A stretch of DNA of 64,000 bases from Asterias rubens (lineage: Eukaryota > Echinodermata > Asteroidea > Forcipulatida > Asteriidae). Positions 22,054 to 32,730 of this stretch are shown one piece after another. Within the stretch, counting starts at the first letter, position 1. Each line of letters begins with the position of its first letter. The translations under genes and the position numbers were made by a program. The notes beneath the pieces are model-generated. The model was not told the DNA's origin and searched no databases. It saw only the letters and a list, made by a program, of their open reading frames with translations. Where the stretch lies: the NCBI RefSeq assembly GCF_902459465.1, contig NC_047068.1, positions 8,990,001 through 9,054,000 on the forward strand, in the 5' to 3' direction.

Positions 22054-22782
22054 TCAAAGGTTAAAGTAGACACAACCTTCGACGTCATGGGAATCGGTCT
22101 GATCATTCTCAAGACGAGTGACGTCATTGAGCTGACATTTCTTCTCTTTCTCGCTTCTCTGCCAAACATTAAAGGAGCAGCATCGAGGATCTGATGTACA
22201 CGCCCAGCCACAAGCAATCACACCCTCTACGGCCAGGTTGTCGATGACGTGATTGAGGGGGCAGTATTGAGAGACGCGCCCATCGGGACCTAGCAGGGTG
22301 TGGTAAACTGGCATGGTAGGGGCCGGCATCTCACATACGACTGCTTTAGTTGCGGTGCCATTGCATTTTAAGTTATCAGACCAAGGTCCATTTTTTATCA
22401 TTCGGGCACAGTTATAACGTGTGTCTTCCAACGTGAAGTCTGTTTTCCAGTTGGTAAATCTTGCAGGCTGACCTCCACACAACCAAACTCCTTCTTGAGC
22501 AGCATCTGTGCAGCCGATCCACATACCGCCATTCCCTTTCACTGCCCACTCGAAGATGAAGTCGTTTTCTTCTCTTGAATCAGGTACTACGAGGTTGCTC
22601 CCTGGTCGCTTGCATATCGCCTCGGCTTGCATCCAGTTCATCTTCTCAGGGAGTAAGATGTAGCAAGACTGACGCCATTTTACCCAGCCAGTTGGACAAG
22701 AGGAGAGGACGATAACAATGCTTTGCATTGTCATCAATATCAAGAGATGGAACAGAATGGAGTTCATGCTTTGAAGAAACAT
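22054..22782 (-). CDS. Secreted C-type lectin-PAN protein
   Basis: A 242-residue lectin with the second loop version: FTNWKTDFTLEDTRYNC, then PWSDNLKCNGTATKAVVCEM. The gene at 35784 on the plus strand carries the same version. There is no proline at the EPN/QPD position, so classical sugar selection is unlikely, but the WSD aspartate remains. The PAN domain has an extra cysteine (PRCCSF where others have PRCRSF), shared with the gene at 26791. The signal peptide is MFLQSMNSILFHLLILM with the start at 22782; an upstream in-frame ATG at 22869 is disfavoured. Confidence 0.87.
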   Translation of the reverse strand: MFLQSMNSILFHLLILMTMQSIVIVLSSCPTGWVKWRQSCYILLPEKMNWMQAEAICKRPGSNLVVPDSREENDFIFEWAVKGNGGMWIGCTDAAQEGVWLCGGQPARFTNWKTDFTLEDTRYNCARMIKNGPWSDNLKCNGTATKAVVCEMPAPTMPVYHTLLGPDGRVSQYCPLNHVIDNLAVEGVIACGWACTSDPRCCSFNVWQRSEKEKKCQLNDVTRLENDQTDSHDVEGCVYFNL

Positions 22783-24333
22783 TGTAATCACACGCCACAG
22801 TAACTCTGGTTTCATTTGAAACATAAACTGACACATCTGTCTTTCACCAATCATGGATTGAACATGCAATCAACAGTGGATACACCACAAGTATACAGCC
22901 GATAGTGTGTGTCCTATCGTCACCTTCACCGATTTCAACCGCTTCTGTCAAATCATCTAAAATTAATAACTGTTTTTGTTTTAAGTGCTCTGAGTGTCTC
23001 TTACAAGTTTACTAAAATAATGAGCCTAATGGATTCGAAGCCAGAAAGCATAATTTATTCATTTTTTGAAAAAGGATGACTATTACAAATAATGGATGCA
23101 TCTGCATTAGAGAATTATCGCAGCAATATATAATCCTAAGGTAGATATTGTTTTCTTTGTTTCATAAATAAATAAGGGAATACAAGGGTAGCGACGAGTT
23201 CTTACACTACCGTTTAAACCGGCAGGGTCGTGGCCGTGCGATGAAGGCTCGAGCCGAAGGTTTTAAACTACAAGGTTTTAAACGACAAGGTTAAACGGCA
23301 GTTTAAGAACGAGTCACTGCTCTTCTATTCCCATGCATAAATGCCTTTTTGGTTAAAAGGAGTAATGAAGTAAAAAAAAAAATGTACTCCCATAAATGGC
23401 CGACCATGTTAGTCGACGAGGTAAAAAGAAAACTGTGCAATTTCGAGGCATGTTTATGTGGATCATTGTATTCTACTTTTACAGCATCTTTCCAACCATG
23501 TGCATTTATTAACAAACGGTTACAAACGCTTTTCAAAGATCAACTCGACCGATCCGAGGCAACGTGTTCCTTTAAATGCAAAAGAGTGAAAAACAAAACA
23601 CTCAATGTAGAACAACAGTGTTTAAGCACTCATCAATTAACAGTCGCAACAACAGCCAGGCGGTTGCAATACTAATGGGAATATTCAGCAACACACCGAG
23701 AACATTGATTCACTTTCTACATGATAGTGTTTTTTTGTTGTCAACGCAACTTGTAGGTTAAGTTACAAGGAAAGAGATTTTACAGTCACAAGTGAAAAGT
23801 TAAGGTGTGAACGTTATTATACTTATTGAGATATCAGGAAAATGTCATAAAGATATTGAATAAAGAAAGTAAGCCTGCACGGTCTCAAAAAGTCGTGCTG
23901 TTCATTGGCCTCCCTTTGTCTGAGATCCTGACGTAAATACGAGACAACACACATGAAAGTGAGTCTGGTGCTTTTTTGTACATTCATTCTCTATAATAAA
24001 CTGCGTGGTTTTGTTTTCATTACACGTCATAGCAATGTAGGTTGAAACCCAATGTTAAAAAGAAAACCAATTCACGCGACTCGTGCTATAGACATGTAAA
24101 ATCACCCTGAAATACAGTACAAAAAGATACTAACCTTTCTCTAATATCAAGAATCATTGTCAGTGAATGAAAATGAAATGCTTTCATAAGAATCACCTGC
24201 TTAGCACATGGAAATCTTGCTTAATAGTAAAAACAGGTCACGGTGAAGAACGGCTCCCCTTTGAAGTGATATAGTTTTCGAGAAAGAAGTAATTCTCTAC
24301 GAATTTGATTTCGAGACCTCAAGTTTAGAACTT

Positions 24334-24855
24334 ATAAAACACTGTGCAATACTGATCACATTTGCTGATCCGATTCATCCAGAGCAGGATTGTTCCAGTT
24401 CACAAGGATCGACCGGGTGGTAATCAGCCAACAAAGGACCTACTGGGAAGCTTAAATCAAGCAGTGACTTATAAATATTCGGCCTCAATATTGCCATGAT
24501 GATTTGCAGTGTGACGTCAAATTGTTTATTATATTATTTGTTTAATTTGTTCTTAAAAATTTGTTGATATCATTTCCTAAACTAATTTGAAATAGAGGTT
24601 GTTGTTACCATGACATCCGTTTTTATATTTTACCTTGTTTCAATAAGGTACACATTAATAATAAAACTGCTATTTATAACTACAATTTTAAAGCAAAACA
24701 TAATGAACACATTTGTGTGGACTCTATTGTTATTTAGCTATCTGCTGCTGTTGCTTCAGCTGTTGTTGTAGTTGCTGTATATATATATAGGCATGGGTAT
24801 AATCCACATAGAAGCCTGGCTGATGGAGCAGTGTACTTCATTCCCGACCTCTTTA
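24334..24855. other. Array-internal spacer
   Basis: The left part (about 24336-24430) matches lectin 3' flank at 18500-18600. Beyond it lies AT-rich DNA not seen elsewhere in the window, with a short (AT)n tract at about 24777-24790. No gene is visible. Confidence 0.45.
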
Positions 24856-25113
24856 AAATTGCGTAGTTTTCCTTTTACTTTACGAACTAACAAGGTCGGC
24901 CATTTATGGGAGTCAAAATTTTGACTCCCATATATGGCCGACCATGTTAGTCGACGAGGTAAAAAGAAAACTGTGGAATTTCGAGGCATGTTTATGTGGA
25001 TCATTGTATTCTACTTTTACAGCATCTTTCCAACCATGTGCATTTATTAACAAACGGTTACAAACGCTTTTCAAAGATCAACTCGACCGATCCGAGGCAA
25101 CGTGTTCCTTTAA
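24856..25113. repeat. Family B MITE, both arms present
   Basis: Left arm from AAATTGCGTAGTTTTCC, hairpin tip GGGAGTCAAAATTTTGACTCCC near 24909, right arm to AGGCAACGTGTTCCTTTAA. The outer left end is missing. Confidence 0.7.
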
Positions 25114-25426
25114 ATGCAAAAGAGTGAAAAACAAAACACTCAATGAAGAACAACAGTGTTTAAGCACTCATCAATTAACAGTCGCAACAACAGTCAGGCG
25201 GTTGCAATACTAATGGGAATATCCAGCACCACACCGAGAACATTGATTCACTTTCTACATGATAGTGTTTTTTTGTTGTCAACGCAACTTGTAGGTTAAG
25301 TTACAAGGAAAGAGATATTACAGTCACAGGTGAAAAGTTAAGGTGTGAACGTTATTATACTTATTGAGATATCAGGAAGATATCATAAAGATATTGAATA
25401 AAGAAAGTAAGCCTGCACGGTCTCAA

Positions 25427-28400
25427 AAAGTCGTGCTGTTCATTGGCCTCCCTTTGTCTGAGATCCTGACGTAAATACGAGACAACACACATGAAAGTGA
25501 GTCTGGTGCTTTTTTGTACATTCATTCTCTATAATAAACTGCGTGGTTTTGTTTTCATTACACGTCAAAGCAATGTAGGTTGAAACCCAATGTTAAAAAG
25601 AAAACCAATTCTCGCGACTCGTGCTATAGACATGTAAAATCCCCCTGAAATACAGTACAAAAAGATACTAACCTTTCTCTAATATCAAGAATCATTGTCA
25701 GTGAATGAAAATGAAATGCTTTCATAAGAATCACCTGCTTAGCACATGGAAATCTTGCTTAATAGTAAAAACAGGTCACGGTGAAGAACGGCTCCCTCTG
25801 AAGTGATATAGTTTTCGAGAAAGAAGTAATTCTCTACGAATTTGATTTCGAGACCTCAAATGCAGAACTTGAGGTTTTGAAATCAAGCACCTGAAAGCAC
25901 ACAACTTCGTGTGACCAGGGTGTTTTTTCTTTGATTAATATCTCGCAACTTCGATGACCAATTGAGCTCAAATTTTCACAGGTTGGTTATTTTATGCATA
26001 TGTTGAGATACATCAGGTGAGAAGACTTGTCGTTGACAATTACCAATAGTGTCCAGCGTCTTTAAAGGACAAAAAACACAATGTCCACAGATTTACATTA
26101 AACTTACACCGTTTGAAGATAATGATAGTAGAAAGCTTCTCGAAAAATATAACTTGCCTCGGTGCTGTAGTTTTTGAGAAATGAGTAAAAAATTTCAAGA
26201 AAATAAGTTTCGTCTCAGTGATCATGAGACGAAAATTATTTTAGCATGTAAAAACGTATTTTCATGACATTGTTTTACTCATTTCTCAAAACCTACAGCA
26301 CCTCAGCAAGTAATATTTTCAGGAAAGCTTTCTACTATCATTATCATCAAACGGTGTAAGTTTAATGTAAATCTGTGGACATTGTGTTTTGTGTTACAAA
26401 AAGTACCCAAACAGCCAATATTCCATAAAGTTTTCATTATTGCGACTGGTGCTCCACTCGTTTTGTCCTAAGCAAAACAATGTTCCAAGTTTTTTTTCTG
26501 CTAAACAGCTTTATAAAAAACTGTGCAATACTGATCACATTTGCTGATCCGATTCATTAATTTGAAGATGTTTGTCTCATAAAATTGATTCATTACGTCT
26601 CTTACATTAACATAATGCTTCGGTTAGTCTGGATTTACTTTTAAACCGTCAATTTTGTTTAGAACTGCCGCAATCGAACGCACTACTGTGAATGAGTGTC
26701 AGTTCATGTCAGTCTTTGGCGGTGACTAGACTGCATCAAACAACAACAAAGCAGAAGTTTCCAAAAGATATGATTTGCTGATTTAAATACTCAAAGGTTA
26801 AAGTAGACACAACCTTCGACGTCATGGGAATCGGTCTGATCATTCTCAAGACGAGTGACGTCATTGAGCTGACATTTCTTCTCTTTCTCGCTTCTCTGCC
26901 AAACATTAAAGGAGCAGCATCGAGGATCTGATGTACACGCCCAGCCACAAGCAATCACACCCTCTACGGCCAGGTTGTCGATGACGTGATTGAGGGGGCA
27001 GTATTGAGAGACGCGCCCATCGGGACCTATCAGGGTGTGGTAAACTGGCACGGTAGGGACCGGCATCTCACATACGGCTTCTTTATAAAATGTGGTATCG
27101 ACATATTTGCAACTTACGTCATCAGACCAAGCTCCACCTTTGAATATAGTCATTCGGGCACAGTTCAACCCTGCGTCGCTGTGAGGCTGGTTCGGATACC
27201 AGTTGGTGAATTTTGCAGGCTGACCTCCACACAGCCAAACTCCTTCTTGAGCAGCATCTGTGCAGCCGATCCACATACCGCCATTCCCTTTCACTGCCCA
27301 CTCGAAGATGAAGTCGTTTTCTTCTCTTGAATCAGGTACTACGAGGTTGCTCCCTGGTCGCTTGCATATCGCCTCGGCTTGCATCCAGTTCATCTTCTCA
27401 GGGAGTAAGATGTAGCAAGACTGACGCCATTTTACCCAGCCAGTTGGACAAGAGGAGAGGACGATAACAATGCTTTGCATTGTCATCAATATCAAGAGAT
27501 GGAACAGAATGGAGTTCATGCTTTGAAGAAACATTGTAATCACACGCCACAGTAACTCTGGTTTCATTTGAAACATAAACTGACACATCTGTCTTTCACC
27601 AATCATGGATTGAACATGCAATCAACAGTGGATACACCACAAGTATACAGCCAATAGTGTGTGTCCTATCGTCACCTTCACCGATTTCAACCGCTTCTGT
27701 CAAATCATCTAAAATTAATAACTGTTTTTGTTTTAAGTGCTCTGAGTGTCTCTTACAAGTTTACTAAAATAATGAGCCTAATGGATTCGAAGCCAGAAAG
27801 CATAATTTATTCATTTTTTGAAAAAGGATGACTATACAAATAATGGATGCATCTGCATTAGAGAATTATCACAGCAATATATAATCCTAAGGTAGATATT
27901 GTTTTCTTTGTTTCATAAATAAATAAGGGAATACAAGGGTAGCGACGAGTTCTTACACTACCGTTTAAACCGGCAGGGTCGTGGCCGTGCGATGAAGGCT
28001 CGAGCCGAAGGTTTTAAACTACAAGGTTTTAAACGACAAGGTTAAACGGCAGTTTAAGAACGAGTCACTGCTCTTCTATTCCCATGCATAAATGCCTTTT
28101 TGGTTAAAAGGAGTAATGAAGTAAAACAAAAATGTACTCCCATAAATGGCCGACCATGTTAGTCGACGAGGTAAAAAGAAAACTGTGCAATTTCGAGGCA
28201 TGTTTATGTGGATCATTGTATTCTACTTTTACAGCATCTTTCCAACCATGTGCATTTATTAACAAACGGTTACAAACGCTTTTCAAAGATCAACTCGACC
28301 GATCCGAGGCAACGTGTTCCTTTAAATGCAAAAGAGTGAAAAACAAAACACTCATAGAAGAACAACAGTGTTTAAGCACTCTTCAATTAACAGTCGCAAC

Positions 28401-28620
28401 AACAGTCAGGCGGTTGCAATACTAATGGGAATATTCAGCAACACACCGAGAACATTGATTCACTTTCTACATGATATTTTTTTTTTTGTCAACGCAACTT
28501 GTAGGTTAAGTTACAAGGAAAGAAATATTACAGTCACAAGTGAAAAGTTAAGCTGTGAACGTCATTATACTTATTGAGATATCAGGAAGATATCATAAAG
28601 ATATTGAATAAAGAAAGTAA
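25427..28620. repeat. 3.2-kb segmental duplication, copy 2
   Basis: Partner of 20690-23880. It differs mainly by a short replaced tract in the lectin CTLD (27030-27273), which matches the lectin at 13191 instead. Contains the family A, C, E and B elements in the same order. Confidence 0.85.
26791..27534 (-). CDS. Secreted C-type lectin-PAN protein with converted loop region
   Basis: A 247-residue lectin. Its flanks, signal peptide, CTLD first half and PAN domain match the gene at 22054, including the PRCCSF extra cysteine. The region from QPAKFTNWYPNQPHSDAG to VPVYHTLI instead matches the gene at 13191, with 27030-27273 identical base for base to 13430-13673. It is therefore a mosaic, best explained by gene conversion over the putative ligand loop. 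All core cysteines, WSD and the six canonical PAN cysteines are intact. I start at 27534, with an in-frame upstream ATG at 27621 disfavoured. Confidence 0.88.
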   Translation of the reverse strand: MFLQSMNSILFHLLILMTMQSIVIVLSSCPTGWVKWRQSCYILLPEKMNWMQAEAICKRPGSNLVVPDSREENDFIFEWAVKGNGGMWIGCTDAAQEGVWLCGGQPAKFTNWYPNQPHSDAGLNCARMTIFKGGAWSDDVSCKYVDTTFYKEAVCEMPVPTVPVYHTLIGPDGRVSQYCPLNHVIDNLAVEGVIACGWACTSDPRCCSFNVWQRSEKEKKCQLNDVTRLENDQTDSHDVEGCVYFNL

Positions 28621-28987
28621 GCCTGGTCTCAAAAAGTCGTGCTGTTCATTGGCCTCCCTTTGTCTGAGATCCTGACGTAAATACGAGACAACACACATGA
28701 AAGTGAGTCTGGAGCTTTTTTGTACATTCTCTATAATAAACTGCGTGGTTTTGTTTTCATTACACGTCAAAGCAATGTAGGTTGAAACCCAATGTTAAAA
28801 AGAAAACCAATTCACGCGACTCGTGCTATAGACATGTAAAATCCCCCTAAAATACAGTACAAAAAGATACTAACCTTTCTCTAATATCAAGAATCATTGT
28901 TAGTGAATGAAAATGAAATGCTTTCATAAGAATCACCTGCTTAGCACATGGAAATCTTGCTTAATAGTAAAAACAGGTCACGGTGAA

Positions 28988-29269
28988 GAACGGCTCTCCT
29001 TTGAAGTGATATAGTTTTCGAGAAAGAAGTAATTCTCTACGAATTTGATTTCGAGACCTCAAGTTTAGAACTTGAGGTCTTGAAATCAAGCACCTGAAAG
29101 CACACAACTTCGTGTGACCAGGGTGTTTTTTCTTTGATTAATATCTCGCAACTTCGATGACCAATTGAGCTCAAATGTTCACAGGTTGGTTATTTTATGC
29201 AAATGTTGAGATACATCAAGTGAGAAGACTTGTCGTTGACAATTACCAATAGTGTCCAGCGTCTTTAAT
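28988..29269. mobile_element. Foldback MITE, family A, left arm deleted
   Basis: Runs from GGCTCTCCTTTGAAGTG to CCAATAGTGTCCAGCGTC. It is followed at 29270-29340 by a short stretch resembling the tRNA-Leu SINE body (TCCCATCCAAAGGACAAAGC), with no SINE head. Confidence 0.65.
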
Positions 29270-29360
29270 GTCCCATCCAAAGGACAAAGCAATTATGGTT
29301 TAGTATCTTGCTCAATGAAACAAGTTCCAGACAAGGACTCAAACCTATAATATATATATA

Positions 29361-29504
29361 TAGCTCAGTTGGTAGAGCGCCGGCACGTTAAACCGGAGGT
29401 CGTTGGTTCAAATCCCGTTCTAGTCAATTTTTCTTTGTTCAATCCTAAATCATTTAAAAATGTACCCAGTCAGTTTCCCTTGTGGTTTATTATTTGATAT
29501 ATAT
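29361..29504 (+). repeat. tRNA-like sequence and tail, inverted copy left of retroelement
   Basis: Plus-strand copy of the module found inverted at 31778-31926. The tRNA-like part (29361-29425) starts at TAGCTCAGTTGGTAGAGC; its 5' acceptor half is replaced by a TA run. The tail then continues to TTTATTATTTGATAT. Together with the right copy it brackets the retroelement as an inverted repeat of about 145 bp. Confidence 0.75.
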
Positions 29505-29548
29505 ATATATATTATATATCAAATAATAAACCACAAGGGAAACTGACT
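29468..29548. repeat. Perfect 36-bp-arm palindrome with TA core
   Basis: AGTCAGTTTCCCTTGTGGTT and onward reads as the exact complement of the right arm ending AACCACAAGGGAAACTGACT, joined by an (AT)n centre. It is formed by head-to-head copies of the retroelement-associated tail sequence. Confidence 0.85.
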
Positions 29549-29606
29549 ATATAATATATATATATATATATACTAACCTTTCTCTAATATCAAGAATCAT
29601 TGTCAG

Positions 29607-31184
29607 ATACACAAGCCCAATAACCCGGGGAGACCTATTGTATCTGGGAATGGTAGCCCCACAGAGCGCATTTCTGAGTTTGTCGATAGCTTCCTCAAAC
29701 CCTTAGTCTGCCGTATTCCTTCCTTCATCAAGGATACCAAAGACTTTCTCCACAAACTAGATGAGGTCAAGCACCAAATACCTGACTCTGCTATTTTGGT
29801 TACTTTTGATGTTTCATCACTGTATACTAACATACCCCATCATGAAGGCATGAGTGCATGTGTCTCTGCCCTCAATGCTAGTAATCAGTCCCGCCCCTCA
29901 GTGAGTCATATTAAGGAACTCATGAGCCACATTCTAATGAAGAATAATTTCACATTTTCTGACAGGCATTTTCTACAGGTACAGGGTACTGCCATGGGTA
30001 CCAAAATGGCACCCTCATATGCTAACCTATTCATGTCTCAGTTGGAGGACAGACTCCTGTCCTCCGCCCCCAACCGACCACTAGTTTGGTGGAGATTTAT
30101 TGATGATATTTTCTCCATCTGGTGTGGTGACCAAGACAGCTTGGATGAGTTTATTGACCATATCAACTCATTTCACCCCACCATAAAGTTCACTACCGAA
30201 CAATCTCTCACCAGTGTGAACTTTCTAGATGTGACAATAACCAAGTCTCCTAATGGCCTTGTCACAGATGTTTACAGTAAACCCACCGACACCCACCAGT
30301 ACCTTCTCTCCAATAGCTGTCACCCTAGTCACTGTAAGAAGGCAATTGCTTACAGTCAGGCCTTACGTATCAGGCGTATCTGTTCCACAGATACCCTGTA
30401 CAAGAGGCGCTCATCAGAGCTAAGGAAACACCTTGTATCTAGGGGACACAGCGAACGTAGGGTCCAACTTGCTATCAACAGGGCTCTCAACGTACCTCGT
30501 CATACTCTGTTGACTAACACGGGAGCTAAAAAAGCTCCTACCAATAGAGTTGCTTTGGTCACCACTTTCCACCCCAAACTACCCAAACTTCCCTCAATTC
30601 TCAATAATAACATGCCTATACTTCACTCCTCCAGCAGGTTACACTCAGCAATCACTGAGGTTCCCATGGTTGCATTCCGCCGCCCTAAGAACCTTGGTGA
30701 CATACTAGTCAGGGCCAAACTTCCCCCAGGTACAGTCCAAACACAACCCCCGACAGATATACTGGGCTGTCACAAATGTACCCGTTCCAAATGCAAAACG
30801 TGTCTGCACATTAAGCCCTCACTTAAGGTGAAGAGTCATACCACTGGCTCTTCATACAACATCAAGACCGACTCTGAATGCAGCACGTCTAATGTAGTCT
30901 ATGTCATATCATGTAAGAGATGTGGGCTACAATATGTGGGAGAGACTAAGACCAAACTTAGTCTTCGCTTTGCGAATCATGTCTCTTCCATAAAGACTAA
31001 GAAACCGTACCCAGTCTCTATCCACTTCAACAGCCCCAATCATAGTGTCATTGATGTTGAACTTCTGGTGATTGAAGCTTGCAATGGTGATGACACACAC
31101 CGCAAGAATAGAGAATCACACTGGATTCACCAACTCAAGACAGTCAAACCCTTTGGACTTAACATAAACACTGGTGTTAAATAA
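29607..31184 (+). CDS. Penelope-like retroelement polyprotein, 5'-truncated (RT + GIY-YIG)
   Basis: An open frame of about 525 codons, open from the truncation point. It begins inside the conserved IHKPNNPGRPIVSGNG block just upstream of the reverse transcriptase palm. RT motifs follow: FDVSSLYTNIPH (motif A), QGTAMGTKMAPSYANLFM (B), RFIDDIFSIW with the catalytic DD (C), and NFLDVTI (D/E region). A cysteine-rich linker (CHKCTRSKCKTC) precedes the GIY-YIG endonuclease: VVYVISCKRCGLQYVGET, an Arg in LRFANH and a Glu in NRESHWIHQL. RT plus C-terminal GIY-YIG defines canonical Penelope-like elements. The N-terminal part is missing and there is no credible ATG near the 5' end, so this is a dead-on-arrival insertion, but the retained frame has no internal stop, suggesting it is young. 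It inserted into lectin-flank DNA (compare 28880-28905). Confidence 0.92.
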   Translation: MHKPNNPGRPIVSGNGSPTERISEFVDSFLKPLVCRIPSFIKDTKDFLHKLDEVKHQIPDSAILVTFDVSSLYTNIPHHEGMSACVSALNASNQSRPSVSHIKELMSHILMKNNFTFSDRHFLQVQGTAMGTKMAPSYANLFMSQLEDRLLSSAPNRPLVWWRFIDDIFSIWCGDQDSLDEFIDHINSFHPTIKFTTEQSLTSVNFLDVTITKSPNGLVTDVYSKPTDTHQYLLSNSCHPSHCKKAIAYSQALRIRRICSTDTLYKRRSSELRKHLVSRGHSERRVQLAINRALNVPRHTLLTNTGAKKAPTNRVALVTTFHPKLPKLPSILNNNMPILHSSSRLHSAITEVPMVAFRRPKNLGDILVRAKLPPGTVQTQPPTDILGCHKCTRSKCKTCLHIKPSLKVKSHTTGSSYNIKTDSECSTSNVVYVISCKRCGLQYVGETKTKLSLRFANHVSSIKTKKPYPVSIHFNSPNHSVIDVELLVIEACNGDDTHRKNRESHWIHQLKTVKPFGLNINTGVK

Positions 31185-31777
31185 CTTCTCATTACCCTCC
31201 ACTTCACTTCTGCCTAAGAACTTATATGTTGTATATATTCTGTACATAAAGTATAAATTAACCTAGTTTAAAGTTGTTTTTATAAATTCATCACTGTAAC
31301 TATCTGATGTAAGTAACCCCCCCCCCCCCTTTTTCCACAGGTCCCTCATACCTATTTTTAAAAATCATCATACCTTTGATCTTGCTATTCTTATTAATTG
31401 ACCATTGTTAGTTGCATCATGATGCAACTTGCTCTCTAATCCTACCCTTTCATGTCTCCCTGCATTGTTGTCGAACAATACTTTTACCACTTTTATGGTC
31501 CAGTAACCCTTCCTTTCATTCTAAACATCCTTTGTCCTCGCCACTCCACTCCTATTGGTTCATAGCCACCAATATTGTTTCTGAAATAGGAACTTTGATT
31601 GGCTGTTATTTTCCCGCTTCTTTCTGGATCCTTTCCTTAATCCCTTTCCCCCTCTCTTTTTCTATAAATGGATATGTATTTGTTTGTACTTGTTTTATGC
31701 CTCTGAAGAAGGTCCGGATTGGATCGAAAGCTAAGGCCATCTACCCTATTCATTATATACATATATATATATATATA
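31185..31777 (+). other. Retroelement 3' untranslated region with hammerhead-like motif
   Basis: Non-coding 3' part of the Penelope-like element. At 31703-31729 it shows CTGAAGA, a hairpin-forming GGTCCGGATTGGATC, and GAAA, the layout of a hammerhead ribozyme core around helix II. Published Penelope-like elements carry hammerheads in their terminal repeats. The flanking helices are poor here, so activity is doubtful. The 139-codon frame over 31412-31831 has no motifs and is not called. Confidence 0.45.
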
Positions 31778-31850
31778 ATATCAAATAATAAACCACAAGG
31801 GAAACTGACTGGGAACATTTGTTTTAAATGATTTTGGATTGAACAAAGAA
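31778..31850 (+). repeat. Retroelement-associated terminal repeat, copy 1
   Basis: A 73-bp stretch from ATATCAAATAATAAACCACA to GGATTGAACAAAGAA, repeated directly at 32097-32168 and in inverted form at 29426-29504. It probably represents part of the element's LTR-like terminal repeat. Confidence 0.7.
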
Positions 31851-31854
31851 AATT

Positions 31855-31926
31855 GACTAGAGCGGGATTTGAACCAACGACCTCCGGTTTAACGTGCCGG
31901 CGCTCTACCAACTGAGCTATCTAGCC
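31855..31926 (-). tRNA. tRNA-like sequence (Asn GTT-like), probably a mobile-element part or pseudogene
   Basis: On the minus strand 72 nt fit tRNA geometry: 7-bp acceptor GGCTAGA/TCTAGTC with one G-T pair, D arm GCTC AGTTGGTA GAGC, anticodon arm CCGGC ACGTTAA ACCGG with one mismatch, 5-nt variable loop, and T arm GTTGG TTCAAAT CCCGC with one mismatch. The anticodon would be GTT. Position 33, almost always T, is C, which argues against a working tRNA. A truncated inverted copy lies at 29361-29425, so it moves or is duplicated with the retroelement. Confidence 0.55.
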
Positions 31927-32096
31927 CTATGTTGGTGGTCTCCCAATTTTGTCAATATCTTTGTTCGGGGGTGCCTGTCAGAAGCCATTAAACCGCAAAC
32001 TGCCGTGTAGCCAGGGATCACACCCGGGTAAAGATACAACCTGGGAAGCGGCAGACAGGGGATCACCTTAAGGGGATGCGACTTTTTTATATCAGA

Positions 32097-32168
32097 TATC
32101 AAATAATAAACCACAAGGGAAACTGACTGGGAACATTTGTTTTAAATGATTTTGGATTGAACAAAGAA
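32097..32168 (+). repeat. Retroelement-associated terminal repeat, copy 2
   Basis: Direct repeat of 31778-31850, about 320 bp downstream. Between the two lie the tRNA-like sequence and about 170 bp of unknown non-coding DNA. Lectin 3' flank resumes near 32210. Confidence 0.7.
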
Positions 32169-32730
32169 TATATATATATTTTTTTTTGGGGGGGGTTAAA
32201 CAAAATTGGATTTCATTATCATCAAACGGTGTAAGTTTAATGTAAATCTGTGGACATTGTGTTTTGTGTTACAAAAAGTACCCAAACAGCCAATATTCCA
32301 TAAAGTTTTCATTATTGCGACTGGTGCTCCACTCGTTTTGTCCTAAGTAAAACAATGTTTCAAGTTTTTTTTCTGCTAAACAGCTTTATAAAAAACTGTG
32401 CAATACTGATCACATTTGCTGATCCGATTCATCCAGAGCAGGATTGTTCCAGTTCACAAGGATCGACCGGGTGGTAATCAGCCAATGGGGCCTACATTAA
32501 TTTGAAGACGTTTGTCTCATAAAATTGATTCATTACGTCTCTTACATTAACATAATGCTTCGGTTAGTCTGGATTTACTTTTAAACCGTCAATTTTGTTT
32601 CGAACTGCCGCAATCGAACGCACTACTGTGAATGAGTGTCAGTTCATGTCAGTCTTTGGCGGTGATTAGACTGCATCAAACAACAACAAAGCAGAAGTTT
32701 CCAAAATATATGATTTGCTGATTTAAATAC

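Larger units (their letters stand above)
20690..23880. repeat. 3.2-kb segmental duplication, copy 1
   Basis: Nearly identical to 25427-28620. Most of the left half is offset by exactly 4,737 bp, with small indels further right. The unit contains a truncated family A MITE, a family C foldback, one lectin gene, a family E foldback and half of a family B MITE. A partial third copy of its left edge lies at 23880-24333 and another at 28620-29268. Confidence 0.85.
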
